Counted from the stretch's first letter, positions 7,266-17,054 are shown. The stretch is 64,000 nucleotides of DNA from Xanthobacteraceae bacterium (GCA_023954195.1 JAMLIK010000002.1:868001-932000), one strand, 5' to 3'. Notes: generated by a model from the sequence alone, not told the origin. Translations and numbers: made by a program.

Positions 7266-9965
7266 TTACCTGCCGGCGCTTTTCTTCGCCGCCGCCTTCG
7301 GTGTCTTGGCAGCGGCGGTTTTCGCCGCCGCCTTGACCGGCGCGCGGGCCTTGCTCGCGGCTTTCTTGGCGACCGGCTTTTTCGCGACGGTCTTCTTGAC
7401 GACTGCCTTCTTGACGACGGCCTTCTTCGCCGCTCCCCGCTTCGCCTTGCCGCCGCCTTTCGCCGCGCGCTCGTCGATCAAGGCGATGGCTTCCTCAAGC
7501 GTGATTGAGTCCTGCGTCTTGTCGCTGGGGATGGTGGCGTTGACGCCGCCGGCGGTGACGTAGGCGCCATAACGTCCGCTCTTGACCGCCACCGCGCCGA
7601 GGCTGGGATGCTCGCCGAGCGGCTTGCCCGGATCGGCGCCGAAGCGCCGGCGGCCCGGCCCCTTGGCGATCTTCTCCGCGATCAGGGTTATCGCGCGATT
7701 GAGGCCGATGCTGAACACGTCGTCGCCGGCCTCCAAACTGGCGAAGGTTTTCAGATGCTGCACGTAAGGGCCGAAGCGGCCGATGCCGGCCTTGATCGGC
7801 TCGCCGTCCTCCGGGTGCGGACCGACCTCGCGCGGCAGCGACAGCAGCTTGACCGCGAGGTCGAACTCCACGTCGTTCGGCGACATGCCCTTGGGAATGC
7901 CGGCGCGCCTCGGCTTCTCGCCTTCTTCATAGTCCTTTGGCTCGCCCAACTGGATATACGGCCCGAAGCGGCCCGCCTTCACCGCGACATCGAGGCCGCT
8001 GGCCGGATCCTTGCCGAGCACGCGGTCGCCGCCGGCATCGCCGTCGGCCGCCAGCGGGCGGGTGTAACGGCAGTCCGGATAGTTGCTGCAACCGACGAAG
8101 GCGCCGAACTTGCCGGCTTTCAGATTCAGCCGTCCGGTGCCGCAGGTCGGGCACTGGCGCGGATCGCCGCCGTCCTCGCGCGGCGGATAGATATGCGGCC
8201 CGAGCATCTCGTCGAGCGCGTCGAGCACCTCGGCGACGCGCAGGTCCTTGATGTCGTCGACCGCCCCGGTGAAGCCGGCCCAGAACGCCTTCAAGACGTC
8301 CTGCCACGACACCTCGTTGTTGGAGATGCGGTCGAGGTCCTCCTCCAGCTCGGCGGTGAAGTCGTATTCGACGTAACGCGAGAAATACTTCTTCAGGAAC
8401 GCGACCACGACGCGGCCCTTGTCCTCGCCGTGCAGCCGCTTCTTTTCGAGCCGGACATAGCCGCGGTCGCGCAGCACTTGCAGGATCGAGGCATAGGTCG
8501 AGGGTCGGCCGATGCCGAGTTCCTCCATGCGCTTGACCAGCGAGGCTTCCGAGAAGCGCGGCGGCGGCTCGGTGAAATGCTGGGTGACGGCGAGTGACTG
8601 GCGCTTCAGCGCCTCGCCCGCGCTCATGGCGGGGAGGCGGTTGCCGTCCTCATCCTCCGGATCGTCGTCGCGGCCCTCCTGATAAAGCTTCAGGAAGCCG
8701 TCGAACTTGATGACCTGGCCGCTGGCGCGCAGGTCGAGCGTGCGCGCGCCGGCCCGTGCGAGAATATCGACGGTGGTGCGCTCAAGCTCGGCGGACTCCA
8801 TCTGGCTCGCGAGGGTGCGGATCCAGATCAGTTCGTAGAGTCGCGCCTGATCCTGATCGAGGCTGCGGCGCAGCTCGGCGGGGCGGCGCGACATGTCGGT
8901 GGGGCGGATGGCTTCGTGGGCTTCCTGCGCGTTCTTCGCCTTGGTCTGATACTGGCGCGGCGCGTCCGGCACATAATCCTTGCCAAAATCCTCGCCGATC
9001 ACCTTGCGCGCCTGCGCGATGGCGGACGGATCGATCTGCACGCCGTCGGTTCGCATATAGGTGATGAGGCCGGTGGTCTCGCCGCCGATGTTGACGCCCT
9101 CGTAAAGCCGCTGCGCGATGCGCATGGTGTGCGCCGGCGCGAAGCCGAGCTTGCGGCTCGCCTCCTGCTGCAAGGTCGAGGTGGTGAACGGCGCGTAGGG
9201 GTTGCGCCGCGCCGGCTTGGCCTCGACGCTGCCGACGGTGAAACTCGCCGCCTCGATGGCACGCTTGAAATCCTCCGCTTCCGCGCCGCTGCCGATGTCG
9301 AGCCGCGCCAGTTTCCTGCCGTCCGCGCCGACCAGCCGCGCCTCGAAGGCGTCGCCGCGCGGCGTCGTCAAGGTGGCCACCAGCGACCAGTATTCGCGGG
9401 CGACGAAACTCTCGATCTCCTGCTCGCGGTCGCACACCAGCCGCAGCGCCACCGACTGCACGCGGCCGGCCGAGCGCGCGCCGGGCAGCTTGCGCCACAA
9501 CACCGGCGACAGCGTGAAGCCGACCAGATAGTCGAGCGCGCGGCGCGCCATGTAGGCGTCGACCAGCGCGCCGTCGATCTGGCGCGGGTGCTTCATGGCG
9601 TCGGTGACGGCCTGCTTGGTGATGGCGTTGAACACCACGCGCTCGATCGGCTGGTCCTTCAGCGCGCGCTTCTGCTTCAACACTTCCAGGACGTGCCAGG
9701 AAATCGCCTCGCCCTCGCGGTCGGGGTCGGTGGCGAGAATCAGCTTGTCGGCGCCCTTCACCGAGCGGGCGATGTCGTTCAGCCGGCTGGACGCCTTGGG
9801 GTCGATCTCCCAGATCATCTTGAAGTTGGCGTCCGGATCGACCGATCCATTCTTGGCCGGGAGGTCGCGAATGTGCCCGAAGGAGGCCACCACTTCGTAG
9901 CCGCCGCCCAAATACTTATTGATCGTCTTGGCCTTCGCAGGCGACTCGACAATGACGATGTTCAT
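7266..9965 (-). CDS. topA: DNA topoisomerase I
   Basis: An 899-residue type IA topoisomerase that relaxes negative supercoils. The TOPRIM domain spans residues 1-115 with the acidic triad D80-x-D82-x-E84; the catalytic tyrosine is Tyr303 in G-L-I-T-Y-M-R-T-D. A single four-Cys zinc finger (C-P-T-C ... C-x5-C) lies near residue 585, followed by three zinc-less topoisomerase C-terminal repeats (GRFGPYIQ, GRFGPYVQ, GRYGAYVT) and a long Lys/Ala-rich tail of repeated AKKAVVKK-like units, common in high-G+C bacteria and able to contact DNA non-specifically. rnr follows after 12 bp. Confidence 0.97.
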   Translation of the reverse strand: MNIVIVESPAKAKTINKYLGGGYEVVASFGHIRDLPAKNGSVDPDANFKMIWEIDPKASSRLNDIARSVKGADKLILATDPDREGEAISWHVLEVLKQKRALKDQPIERVVFNAITKQAVTDAMKHPRQIDGALVDAYMARRALDYLVGFTLSPVLWRKLPGARSAGRVQSVALRLVCDREQEIESFVAREYWSLVATLTTPRGDAFEARLVGADGRKLARLDIGSGAEAEDFKRAIEAASFTVGSVEAKPARRNPYAPFTTSTLQQEASRKLGFAPAHTMRIAQRLYEGVNIGGETTGLITYMRTDGVQIDPSAIAQARKVIGEDFGKDYVPDAPRQYQTKAKNAQEAHEAIRPTDMSRRPAELRRSLDQDQARLYELIWIRTLASQMESAELERTTVDILARAGARTLDLRASGQVIKFDGFLKLYQEGRDDDPEDEDGNRLPAMSAGEALKRQSLAVTQHFTEPPPRFSEASLVKRMEELGIGRPSTYASILQVLRDRGYVRLEKKRLHGEDKGRVVVAFLKKYFSRYVEYDFTAELEEDLDRISNNEVSWQDVLKAFWAGFTGAVDDIKDLRVAEVLDALDEMLGPHIYPPREDGGDPRQCPTCGTGRLNLKAGKFGAFVGCSNYPDCRYTRPLAADGDAGGDRVLGKDPASGLDVAVKAGRFGPYIQLGEPKDYEEGEKPRRAGIPKGMSPNDVEFDLAVKLLSLPREVGPHPEDGEPIKAGIGRFGPYVQHLKTFASLEAGDDVFSIGLNRAITLIAEKIAKGPGRRRFGADPGKPLGEHPSLGAVAVKSGRYGAYVTAGGVNATIPSDKTQDSITLEEAIALIDERAAKGGGKAKRGAAKKAVVKKAVVKKTVAKKPVAKKAASKARAPVKAAAKTAAAKTPKAAAKKSAGR

Positions 9966-10205
9966 GTTTTTCCAGATACTTAGGGAAGAAAAAGCGCGGG
10001 CTTCGCGAGAGTCGCGGCGATCCGCTTCGCCCGGAACATGGGTCCAGACCCCTTAACTGTCAAATCGCCGCCCGCATTTAAATCCCGATCACTCAACTTT
10101 TACGCTTATATAATCCTTTCAAATATACCTTTGGTTGTATATATCCTGAGATGGAACCGGACTTCGTTCCCATCTCGGCGGCGATTCGTGGCGGCGTGAG
10201 GATCG

Positions 10206-10421
10206 ATGAGACAGCGGCGGCACAGCACCTCCACCGAAGCGGACGAGCCGGCCGGCGACGGCGGTCCCGACGAGGCCGCTTGCTTCATCGCCGGCGCCGT
10301 CTCCGAGCTGGTGCCGATCGCGCGGCGGCATCGGCTGGAAACCCTGGCATTCCTGCTTGGCATGGCGAAGATGGAGGCGGAAGAACTGGTCCGCGCCAGC
10401 CATCTCAACAACGCGCATTAA
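10206..10421 (+). CDS. Small conserved-looking hypothetical protein
   Basis: A 71-residue acidic protein from ATG 10206 with GAGG seven bases upstream, ending at TAA. It reads as one amphipathic helical unit: 'DEAACFIAGAVSELVPIARRH' then 'RLETLAFLLGMAKMEAEELV', with regularly spaced hydrophobics. Similar 60-70-residue proteins are, as I recall, found in Bradyrhizobium relatives without a function. It is the only plus-strand gene within the minus-strand block 3351-15247 and lies in an AT-richer gap upstream of topA; it is divergent from topA by 240 bp. No motif indicates an activity. Confidence 0.65.
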   Translation: MRQRRHSTSTEADEPAGDGGPDEAACFIAGAVSELVPIARRHRLETLAFLLGMAKMEAEELVRASHLNNAH

Positions 10422-10457
10422 CGGCGTTCCGGGCGCCGGGTCTGACCGAACGCGAAA

Positions 10458-10540
10458 CGTCATCGTCCGCGGTACTGGATGCTTCGCCGGAGCCTGTCAT
10501 CGGGCCGCGCTTTGCGCGGACCCGTTAGCGGAGGATGACG
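10458..10540. repeat. Dispersed intergenic palindrome, family A, copy 1
   Basis: An 83-bp element bounded by the near-perfect inverted ends CGTCATCGTCCGC and GCGGAGGATGACG (one mismatch), with an inner hairpin GGGCCGCGC-TTT-GCGCGG. About 55 bp of it is repeated with three differences at 24137-24208 and again, inverted, at 51725-51793. It lies between the 71-aa gene (ends 10421) and dprA (ends 10603). The 181-bp gap holds nothing else recognisable. Confidence 0.8.
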
Positions 10541-10602
10541 GCTTTCGTCTCGGATGTTCATAAAAAAACTAAATTCCGCCAGAGGCTTATAAGATTTTGA
10601 TT

Positions 10603-11739
10603 CTAGGATGCCGCCAGCGAGATCAGGCCGCCGCCGTGGCGCTCCAGCCGCCCGGCGAGTTCGAGTTCGAGCAGCACGGTGCGGACGATGGCGGGTGAGG
10701 TCCCGGCCAGGCGGATCAGGTCGTCGAGGCCGACCGGGCTCGGCCCCAGCAGTGCGACGATCCGCGCCCGCTCGCCGGCGGCGGGCTCGCGATCCGTCGG
10801 CGGCGGGGTTTCGTCGGATTCCTCGATCGGCAGTTCGACCGGCCGCCCCATGATCGGGCGCACCGCCGCGATCACGTCGGCGGCCTCGGTAATCAGGGCC
10901 GCGCCCTGCTTGATGAGATGGTTGGTGCCTGCGGCGCGCGGATCGAGCGGCGAGCCGGGGACCGCGAACACTTCGCGGCCCTGTTCGGCAGCGACGCGGG
11001 CGGTGATTAGCGACCCGGAGCGGTGCGCCGCCTCGACCACCACCACGCCGAGCGCGACGCCGGAGATCAACCGGTTGCGTCGGGGAAAATCCCGCGCGCG
11101 TGGCGCGTGACCCAAGGGCATTTCCGAGATCGCGGCGCCGGCGTGCAGGATATCCGCGAGCAGTCCTTCGTGCTCGGGCGGATAGATGCGGTCGTGGCCG
11201 CCGGCCAGCACCGCGACGGTGCCGGCCTGAAGGCTGGCGCGGTGCGCCGCCTGATCGATGCCGCGCGCCAGTCCCGAGACCACGACGAAGCCGGCGGCGC
11301 CGAGGTCGCGCGCCACGAGTTGCGTGAACTTGAGGCCGGCGCCGGAGGCGTTGCGCGAGCCGACCACGGCGATCATCGGCCGGGCGAGCGCGGCGGTGAG
11401 GCCACGGATGCCGAGCAGTGGCGGCGCGTCGTCGATCGTCGCCAGCCGCGGCGGATAGCCGGCCTCGCCCGGCGCGACCAAAGTGACGCCGATGTCTTGC
11501 CCGCGCGCGAGTTCGCTCGCCGCTTCCGCCGCCGTCGAGATGCGCGCGGCGCGGGTGGCGCCGCCGCGACGGGCGAGGTCCGGCAAGGCGTCGAGCGCAG
11601 CCTCGGCGCTGCCGAAGTGATTGATGAGCGAGCGAAAGGTGCGGGGGCCGACATTGTCGCTGCGGATCAGGCGCAGCCACGCCAGCCGTTGGCGCTCGGT
11701 CAGCCGTGTCACGCCGCTCGATGGTGAAGCACTGTCCAA
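10603..11739 (-). CDS. dprA: DNA processing protein DprA (Smf)
   Basis: A 378-residue protein that binds single-stranded DNA and loads RecA during transformation. It has the Rossmann-like DNA_processg_A core with [33 protein letters not shown] and SGSLITA motifs, an N-terminal helical region ([20 protein letters not shown]), and a C-terminal winged helix (residues about 320-378). The start is uncertain: TTG at 11739 gives LDSASPSSG, which aligns with the usual MDS-type start; ATG at 11766 and TTG at 11796 extend the protein with unconvincing Gly/Arg-rich sequence. plsY lies upstream on the same strand. Confidence 0.9.
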   Translation of the reverse strand: MDSASPSSGVTRLTERQRLAWLRLIRSDNVGPRTFRSLINHFGSAEAALDALPDLARRGGATRAARISTAAEAASELARGQDIGVTLVAPGEAGYPPRLATIDDAPPLLGIRGLTAALARPMIAVVGSRNASGAGLKFTQLVARDLGAAGFVVVSGLARGIDQAAHRASLQAGTVAVLAGGHDRIYPPEHEGLLADILHAGAAISEMPLGHAPRARDFPRRNRLISGVALGVVVVEAAHRSGSLITARVAAEQGREVFAVPGSPLDPRAAGTNHLIKQGAALITEAADVIAAVRPIMGRPVELPIEESDETPPPTDREPAAGERARIVALLGPSPVGLDDLIRLAGTSPAIVRTVLLELELAGRLERHGGGLISLAAS

Positions 11740-11826
11740 GCCGCCCCCGCTCCCTGGGCGCAGCATCGCGCAACATCCACGTCGAGACAACCGCAAGTCG
11801 CGTCGGCGGAGCCCCGGCGGGCGATG

Positions 11827-12429
11827 TCAGCTTTTTTGGCCGATCTTGCTTTCGGTGCGGTCCATCAGCCGGCGGATATTGCCGCGATGCATGACCCACA
11901 ACAGCACCGTGAGCACGGCGAACAACAGCGCCAGCGCGACATGGCCGTCGAGCCACAGCGCCGGCGGCGTCAGCAGGCTTGCGGCCAGCGCGGCGGCGGA
12001 GGAATAGCGCGTCAACCAGGCCACCATCAGCCACACCGCGCAGAACGCCAGCGCCGCCGGCCAATACAGGCCGAGCAGCACGCCGATATAGGTCGCAACA
12101 CCCTTGCCGCCCTTGAAGCCGAGCCACACCGGAAACAGGTGGCCGACAAACGCGCCGAGCGCCGCCAGCATCGCCGCGTCCGGGCCGCCAAAGCGGCCGG
12201 CGACGATCACGGCGGCGGTCCCCTTCAGCATATCGCCGAGCAGCGTGGCGGCTGCGAGGCCCTTGCGCCCGGTGCGCAGCACGTTAGTCGCGCCGATGTT
12301 GCCGGAGCCGACCGAGCGCAGATCCGGCCCGCCGGCAAGCCGCGTCAGGATCATGCCGAACGGAATCGAGCCGAACAGATAGCCAACGAGGAGGGCGAGA
12401 CAGGCCACGCCAAGGGAGGAAGTCAGCAT
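11827..12429 (-). CDS. plsY: Glycerol-3-phosphate acyltransferase PlsY
   Basis: A 200-residue integral membrane enzyme that transfers an acyl group from acyl-phosphate to glycerol 3-phosphate, the first step of phospholipid synthesis. The family motifs are present: G-S-I-P-F-G near the start, the [15 protein letters not shown] motif 1, the phosphate-binding G-x-K-G-G-K-G-V-A-T motif, and five to six hydrophobic helices. Length matches the family. dprA follows on the same strand, a common pairing. Confidence 0.96.
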   Translation of the reverse strand: MLTSSLGVACLALLVGYLFGSIPFGMILTRLAGGPDLRSVGSGNIGATNVLRTGRKGLAAATLLGDMLKGTAAVIVAGRFGGPDAAMLAALGAFVGHLFPVWLGFKGGKGVATYIGVLLGLYWPAALAFCAVWLMVAWLTRYSSAAALAASLLTPPALWLDGHVALALLFAVLTVLLWVMHRGNIRRLMDRTESKIGQKS

Positions 12430-12475
12430 CGGCTCTCCAGTCCGGTGTCGAATGGTTCGGTCATTGGTCCGGCCA

Positions 12476-12585
12476 CGTCGTCATCGTCCGGCTTGACCGG
12501 ACGATCCAGTATACACTGATGCCCGTACTCTATTTCAGACGTTATGAATACTGGATGCGTGCCTTCGCGGGCATGACGACGGGAT
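12476..12585. repeat. Dispersed intergenic palindrome, family A, copy 2 (variant)
   Basis: A 110-bp element between plsY and the pyrC-like gene. It starts CGTCGTCATCGTCCGG, contains a hairpin TCCGGCTTGACCGGA, the ACTGGATGCGTGCCTTCGCGG motif, and ends GCATGACGACGGG, so its ends are again inverted. It shares the ends and the GATCCAGTAT / ACTGGATG modules with the copy at 32374-32476, and less of the core seen at 10458 and 24137. Confidence 0.7.
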
Positions 12586-12620
12586 GAGCTTCATGGTCTC
12601 GTCGCATTCTTTCCGGCACG

Positions 12621-13922
12621 TCACGCTCGCCGATAGACGGTGCGGCCGCCGACGATGGTCTGTCGCACCCGCCCGGAGAAGCGAGCCTCGTCGAACGGCG
12701 TGTTCTTGCATTGCGACTTGAGGTCGGCCGGATCCAGCACCCACGCCTCGTCGGGATCGATGATGACAACGTCGGCCGGACGGCCCGCGCGCAAGGTGCC
12801 GCCGGGCAGGTTCAGCAATTCGGCGGGGCGGCTCGACATCGCCCGCAGCAGCGCGGCGATGGCGATCTCGCCGTCATGGACCAGCCGCAGACCCGCGGCC
12901 AGCATGGTTTCGAGGCCGATGGCGCCGACCGCGGCCTCGGCGAACGGCAGCCGCTTGGTCTCGACGTCCTGCGGATTGTGATCCGACATCGCCACCTCGA
13001 CCAGACCGGAGGCCAGCGCCGCGACCAGCGCGGCGCGGTCGTCCTCGGTGCGCAGCGGCGGCGCGGTTTTCAGGAAGGTGCGGTAGGGGCCGATATCGTT
13101 TTCGTTGAGCGCGAGATGGTTGATCGAGGCCGACGCGCTCACCGCGAGGCCGGCGTCGCGCGCGCGCGCCAGAACGTCGAGCGAGTCCCGGCAGGTGACG
13201 GACGCCGCGTGATAGCGCCCGCCGGTCAGTGCGACGAGGCGGATGTCGCGCTCCAGCATCATCGCCTCGGCGGCGGCGGGAACGCCGATCAGGCCGAGCC
13301 GCGTCGCGAACTCGCCCTCGTTCATCACGCCTTCGCCGGTGAGGCCGGGGTCCTCGGTGTGATGCACGATCAGGGCGTCGAAATCGCGCGCATAGGTCAG
13401 GGCGCGACGCATCACCTGGGCGTTGGTGATGCTTTTCGCGCCGTCGGTGAAGGCGACCGCGCCGGCCGCCTTGAGCAGGCCGAACTCGGTCATCACCTCG
13501 CCGGCCATGCCCTTGGTCAGCGCCGCCATCGGATGGATGTTAACGATCGCGGTGTCGCGGGCGCGGCGCAGCACGAAATCCACGGTCGCGGAATTGTCGA
13601 TCACCGGCGAGGTGTCGGGCTGGCAGATCACGGTGGTGATGCCGCCGGCGGCGGCGGCCTCGCTCGCGGACGCAAACGTCTCGCGATAGCTGGCGCCGGG
13701 CTCGCCGACGAAGGCGCGCATGTCGATCAGGCCGGGCGCGACGATGCAGCCTTCGCAGTCGATCACCTCCGCGCCGTCGGGCGCGGCGATGTTCTGTCGC
13801 GTGTCGCGAATGACGCCATCGGCGATCAGCAGATCGCCGCGCATGTCCAGATCGCGCGACGGATCGATCAGGCGGGCGCGACTGAGCAGCAGCGGGCGGG
13901 GCGGGATCTGGCTGTTGGGCAT
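12621..13922 (-). CDS. pyrC: Dihydroorotase-like protein lacking the metal-binding His pair (PyrC' / PyrX type)
   Basis: A 433-residue amidohydrolase-fold protein of the class I dihydroorotase family (D-L-L-I-x-D-G, P-G-L-I-D, N-x-S-I-T-N, H-T-E-D-P, S-D-H-N-P). The diagnostic D-x-H-x-H-L-R-E-P-G motif is replaced by D-M-R-A-F-V-G-E-P-G, so both zinc-binding histidines and the substrate-binding Arg are gone. By analogy with the inactive PyrC' of Pseudomonas, it probably has no dihydroorotase activity and instead forms the structural partner of aspartate transcarbamoylase, encoded 4 bp upstream. An active PyrC is then expected elsewhere in the genome. Start: ATG 13922; an alternative ATG at 13934 adds four residues and overlaps pyrB. 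Confidence 0.88.
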   Translation of the reverse strand: MPNSQIPPRPLLLSRARLIDPSRDLDMRGDLLIADGVIRDTRQNIAAPDGAEVIDCEGCIVAPGLIDMRAFVGEPGASYRETFASASEAAAAGGITTVICQPDTSPVIDNSATVDFVLRRARDTAIVNIHPMAALTKGMAGEVMTEFGLLKAAGAVAFTDGAKSITNAQVMRRALTYARDFDALIVHHTEDPGLTGEGVMNEGEFATRLGLIGVPAAAEAMMLERDIRLVALTGGRYHAASVTCRDSLDVLARARDAGLAVSASASINHLALNENDIGPYRTFLKTAPPLRTEDDRAALVAALASGLVEVAMSDHNPQDVETKRLPFAEAAVGAIGLETMLAAGLRLVHDGEIAIAALLRAMSSRPAELLNLPGGTLRAGRPADVVIIDPDEAWVLDPADLKSQCKNTPFDEARFSGRVRQTIVGGRTVYRRA

Positions 13923-13926
13923 GGCG

Positions 13927-14880
13927 TCACGCATTCGGCAGGTTGCGCGCCAGCGCTTCGAGCACCGCCATGCGCACCGCCACCCCCATTTCGACCTGCT
14001 CGCGGATCAGCGATTGCGCGCCGTCCGCCACCAGCGAGTCGATCTCGACGCCGCGATTCATCGGTCCCGGATGCATCACCAGCGCGTCGGGCTTGGCATA
14101 AGCGAGCTTCTTCTGGTCGAGCCCGAAGAAGCGGAAATATTCGCCGCTGGAGGGCACGAACGAACCGTTCATGCGCTCGCGTTGCAGCCGCAGCATCATG
14201 ACAATGTCCGCGCCCTGAAGACCTTGCTCCATGGTGCGCGCCACTTCGACGCCCATCCGTTCGATGCCGACCGGCAGCAGCGTCGAGGGCGCCACCACCC
14301 GCACCCGCGCGCCCATGGCGTTGAGCAGGATGATGTTGGAGCGCGCCACCCGCGAATGCGCAACGTCGCCGCAGACCGCGACCAAGAGTCCTTCCAGCCG
14401 CCCCTTGTTGCGGCGGATGGTGAGCGCGTCGAGCAGCGCCTGGGTCGGATGCTCGTGAGAGCCGTCGCCGGCGTTCACCACCGATCCATCGACCTTGCGC
14501 GCCAGCAGTTCCACCGCGCCGGAGGCCTGATGGCGCACCACCAGGATGTCCGGGTGCATGGCGTTGAGGGTGACGGCAGTGTCGATCAGCGTTTCGCCCT
14601 TGCGCATCGAGGACGAGGCCACCGACATATTCATGACGTCGGCCCCCAGCCGCTTGCCGGCGATCTCGAACGACGACTGGGTGCGGGTCGATGCCTCGAA
14701 GAACAGGTTGACCTGGGTGCGGCCGTGCAGGCTGGTGCGCTTCTTGTCGATCTGGCGATTGAGTTCGACGTATTCTTCCGCAAGGTCCAGGAGGCCGGTG
14801 ATGTCGGCGGGCGAAAGACCCTCGATGCCCAGCAAGTGGCGGTGGCGGAGAACGAAACTGGATTTCGCGGCGGGGATCAT
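13927..14880 (-). CDS. pyrB: Aspartate carbamoyltransferase catalytic subunit
   Basis: A 317-residue enzyme condensing carbamoyl phosphate with aspartate, the committed step of pyrimidine synthesis. All key motifs are visible: F-F-E-A-S-T-R-T (carbamoyl-phosphate site), [29 protein letters not shown] and the aspartate-site [15 protein letters not shown] 14880 gives [19 protein letters not shown], matching the usual family length; the upstream ATG at 14919 adds a Pro/Ala-rich stretch that looks like read-through. No regulatory PyrI is nearby; the adjacent pseudo-dihydroorotase probably completes the holoenzyme. Confidence 0.96.
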   Translation of the reverse strand: MIPAAKSSFVLRHRHLLGIEGLSPADITGLLDLAEEYVELNRQIDKKRTSLHGRTQVNLFFEASTRTQSSFEIAGKRLGADVMNMSVASSSMRKGETLIDTAVTLNAMHPDILVVRHQASGAVELLARKVDGSVVNAGDGSHEHPTQALLDALTIRRNKGRLEGLLVAVCGDVAHSRVARSNIILLNAMGARVRVVAPSTLLPVGIERMGVEVARTMEQGLQGADIVMMLRLQRERMNGSFVPSSGEYFRFFGLDQKKLAYAKPDALVMHPGPMNRGVEIDSLVADGAQSLIREQVEMGVAVRMAVLEALARNLPNA

Positions 14881-14989
14881 GCGGGCAAGAGCTATAGGCG
14901 CTGGTGCAGGGGCGGGCAAGGCCGTTTTCCCGCGTTCCGGGTTATCCCCCGGTATCCCGTGTTAGGCCCCTGGCTGCCCCCGCGGCGAA

Positions 14990-15247
14990 CTATTTCTTGT
15001 CATTGTCCTGCGCATCCTTGTAATCGTCACTAGCCGCGCCTTGCGTTTGCCTCGCGTTCGGACCAGTCTCGGGCTTGCCCGCCTGGGCGTCGTGTCCCGA
15101 CGCGTCCGGAGATTCCGCCGGGGCGGATTGCTTGGCGGCGGGCTGGTTGCCGGCGGCGGGTTGATTGCGGTCCTGCTGCGCGCTGGCTGCGCCGCCGCTC
15201 AAAATCAGCGCGGTCATCGCCGCCGTGAAAATGGATTTGGCCTGCAT
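14990..15247 (-). CDS. Small secreted low-complexity protein
   Basis: An 85-residue protein from ATG 15247, preceded by GGAGA six bases upstream. Residues 1-23 are a clear Sec signal (MQAKSIFTAAMTALILSGGAASA, cleavage after ASA). The mature part is disordered and rich in Gln, Pro, Ala, Asp and Lys, with NQPAAGNQPAAKQ repeats and an acidic, Lys-ended tail (DDYKDAQDNDKK). No domain. It stands alone between pyrB and an oppositely oriented acyl-CoA dehydrogenase, 163 bp upstream of the latter. Confidence 0.7.
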   Translation of the reverse strand: MQAKSIFTAAMTALILSGGAASAQQDRNQPAAGNQPAAKQSAPAESPDASGHDAQAGKPETGPNARQTQGAASDDYKDAQDNDKK

Positions 15248-15410
15248 CGCTGTCTCCGGTGGTGGATGGCTTGGCTGCAACCCGTCGATCCGCGGCCGGG
15301 TTCCCGGAAAACTTCTGTTGCGGCGTTTTCCCGCACCTTGCGCCGCCGGCGAAATCGGCGGATGTCTAGCGGCCAGCGCTGCGCTCAAAATTCGAATCCG
15401 GGAGTTCGTC

Positions 15411-17054
15411 ATGCTGTCCGCCGCATCCGCCAGAACCGAGGTGTTCAACCAGTCGCCGGCGTTCGAGGACGTCAATCTGTTCACGCAGGACCGGCCGCTC
15501 GCGGAGGCGGTCGCCGCCAATGGCGGCGCGGACGCGGCGAACGACCTTGCCGCCTTCGGCAAGCTGTGGGGCTCGGCGGCGATGATCGAGCGCGGCCGTC
15601 TCGCCAACGAGAACACGCCGAAGCTCAGAACGTTTGACGCGCGCGGCTTTCGCCGCGATCAGGTCGAATTTCATCCGGCCTATCATGAACTGATGGCGCA
15701 CAGCGCCCATGCCGGCCTGCACAATTCGACATGGACCGCGACCGGCGAGGCGGCGGGCGGCGCCTCGGAAGTGGTGCGCGGCGCCAAGCTGTTCATCGCC
15801 GCGCAGGTTGAATCGGGCCACCTGTGCCCGATCACCATGACCCGCGCGGCCGTGGGCGCGCTCGCGGTCGATCCGGCGCTCAAGGCCAAGGTGATGCCGG
15901 TGCTCGGCAGTCGCAGCTACGATCCGGCGTTCGCGCCGTGGTGGACCAAGCGCGGCATGACCATGGGCATGGGCATGACCGAGCGGCAGGGCGGCACCGA
16001 CGTGCGCGCCAACATCAGCCGCGCGGTGCGCGACGGCGACGCCTATCGCGTCACCGGCCACAAGTGGTTCATGTCGGCGCCGATGTGCGACGCCTTCCTG
16101 GTGCTGGCGCAGGCCGAGGGCGGGCTGACCTGCTTCTTCATGCCGCGTTTCGCGCCGGACGGATCGGTCAACGGCTTGCGCTTCCAGCGGCTCAAGGACA
16201 AGCTCGGCAATCGCTCCAACGCCTCCTCGGAAGTCGAGTTCGACAACGCCTATGCGCTGCGGCTCGGCGAGGAGGGGCGAGGCGTGCGCACCATCATCGA
16301 AATGGTGTCGCTGACGCGACAGGACTGCGCGCTGTCGTCGGCCGGCCTGATGCGCTCGGGGCTGGCGCACGCCATCAACCACACCCGCCATCGCAGCGTG
16401 TTCCAGAAGCATCTCGCCGATCAGCCGCTGATGCAGAGCGTGCTCGCCGACATGGCGCTGCATGTCGAGGCGTCGACCGCGCTGGTGATGCGATTGTGCC
16501 GCGCCTTCGACCGCGCGCCGTTCGACGCGGCGGAGGCCGCCTATATGCGGCTGCTGACGCCGGTGGTGAAATACTGGACCTGCAAGAGCGCGCCCGGCTT
16601 TATCTATGAGGCGATGGAGTGCCTCGGCGGCAACGGTTACATCGAGGAGGGCATTTTGGCGCGACATTATCGCGAGGCGCCGGTCAATGCGATCTGGGAG
16701 GGTTCCGGTAACGTGATGTGCCTCGACGTGCTGCGCGCGCTGTCGCGCGAGGCCGATGGCGCGGAGGCGGTGATGACCCATCTCGCCGCGCAGGCCGGCG
16801 ACCTGCCGGGCGCGCGGGAGGCGCTGGGCTTTGTCGCGAAGGCGTTCCAAAGGCCCGATGCCGAGCGCATGGCGCGCCTCGCGGTGGAGCGGCTGGCGCT
16901 GCTCGCCGCCGCCGCCGCCTTGCAGGAGGTGTCGCCGTCGCATGCCGAACTGTTCGCCGCCACCCGGCTTGATACCTCCCACGGCAACCTCTACGGCGCG
17001 GCCGACCTCGGCGCCGACGCCAGCCGCCGGCTGCTCGATCGCGCGCTGGGGTGA
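15411..17054 (+). CDS. AidB-like acyl-CoA dehydrogenase
   Basis: A 547-residue flavoprotein starting at ATG 15411 with GGGAG eight bases upstream. Length and layout match AidB (E. coli AidB 541 residues): an extended N-terminal domain (TEVFNQSPAFEDVNLFTQDR), the FAD-binding M-G-M-G-M-T-E-R-Q-G-G-T-D-V-R segment, T-G-H-K-W-F-M-S-A-P, the N-R-S-N-A-S-S-E-V-E region, and the C-terminal catalytic-domain motif M-E-C-L-G-G-N-G-Y-I-E-E with R-E-A-P-V-N-A-I-W-E-G-S-G-N. AidB protects DNA from alkylation in E. coli and binds DNA; the true substrate of the family is unclear. Here it is monocistronic or leads into a CPBP gene. Confidence 0.93.
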   Translation: MLSAASARTEVFNQSPAFEDVNLFTQDRPLAEAVAANGGADAANDLAAFGKLWGSAAMIERGRLANENTPKLRTFDARGFRRDQVEFHPAYHELMAHSAHAGLHNSTWTATGEAAGGASEVVRGAKLFIAAQVESGHLCPITMTRAAVGALAVDPALKAKVMPVLGSRSYDPAFAPWWTKRGMTMGMGMTERQGGTDVRANISRAVRDGDAYRVTGHKWFMSAPMCDAFLVLAQAEGGLTCFFMPRFAPDGSVNGLRFQRLKDKLGNRSNASSEVEFDNAYALRLGEEGRGVRTIIEMVSLTRQDCALSSAGLMRSGLAHAINHTRHRSVFQKHLADQPLMQSVLADMALHVEASTALVMRLCRAFDRAPFDAAEAAYMRLLTPVVKYWTCKSAPGFIYEAMECLGGNGYIEEGILARHYREAPVNAIWEGSGNVMCLDVLRALSREADGAEAVMTHLAAQAGDLPGAREALGFVAKAFQRPDAERMARLAVERLALLAAAAALQEVSPSHAELFAATRLDTSHGNLYGAADLGADASRRLLDRALG

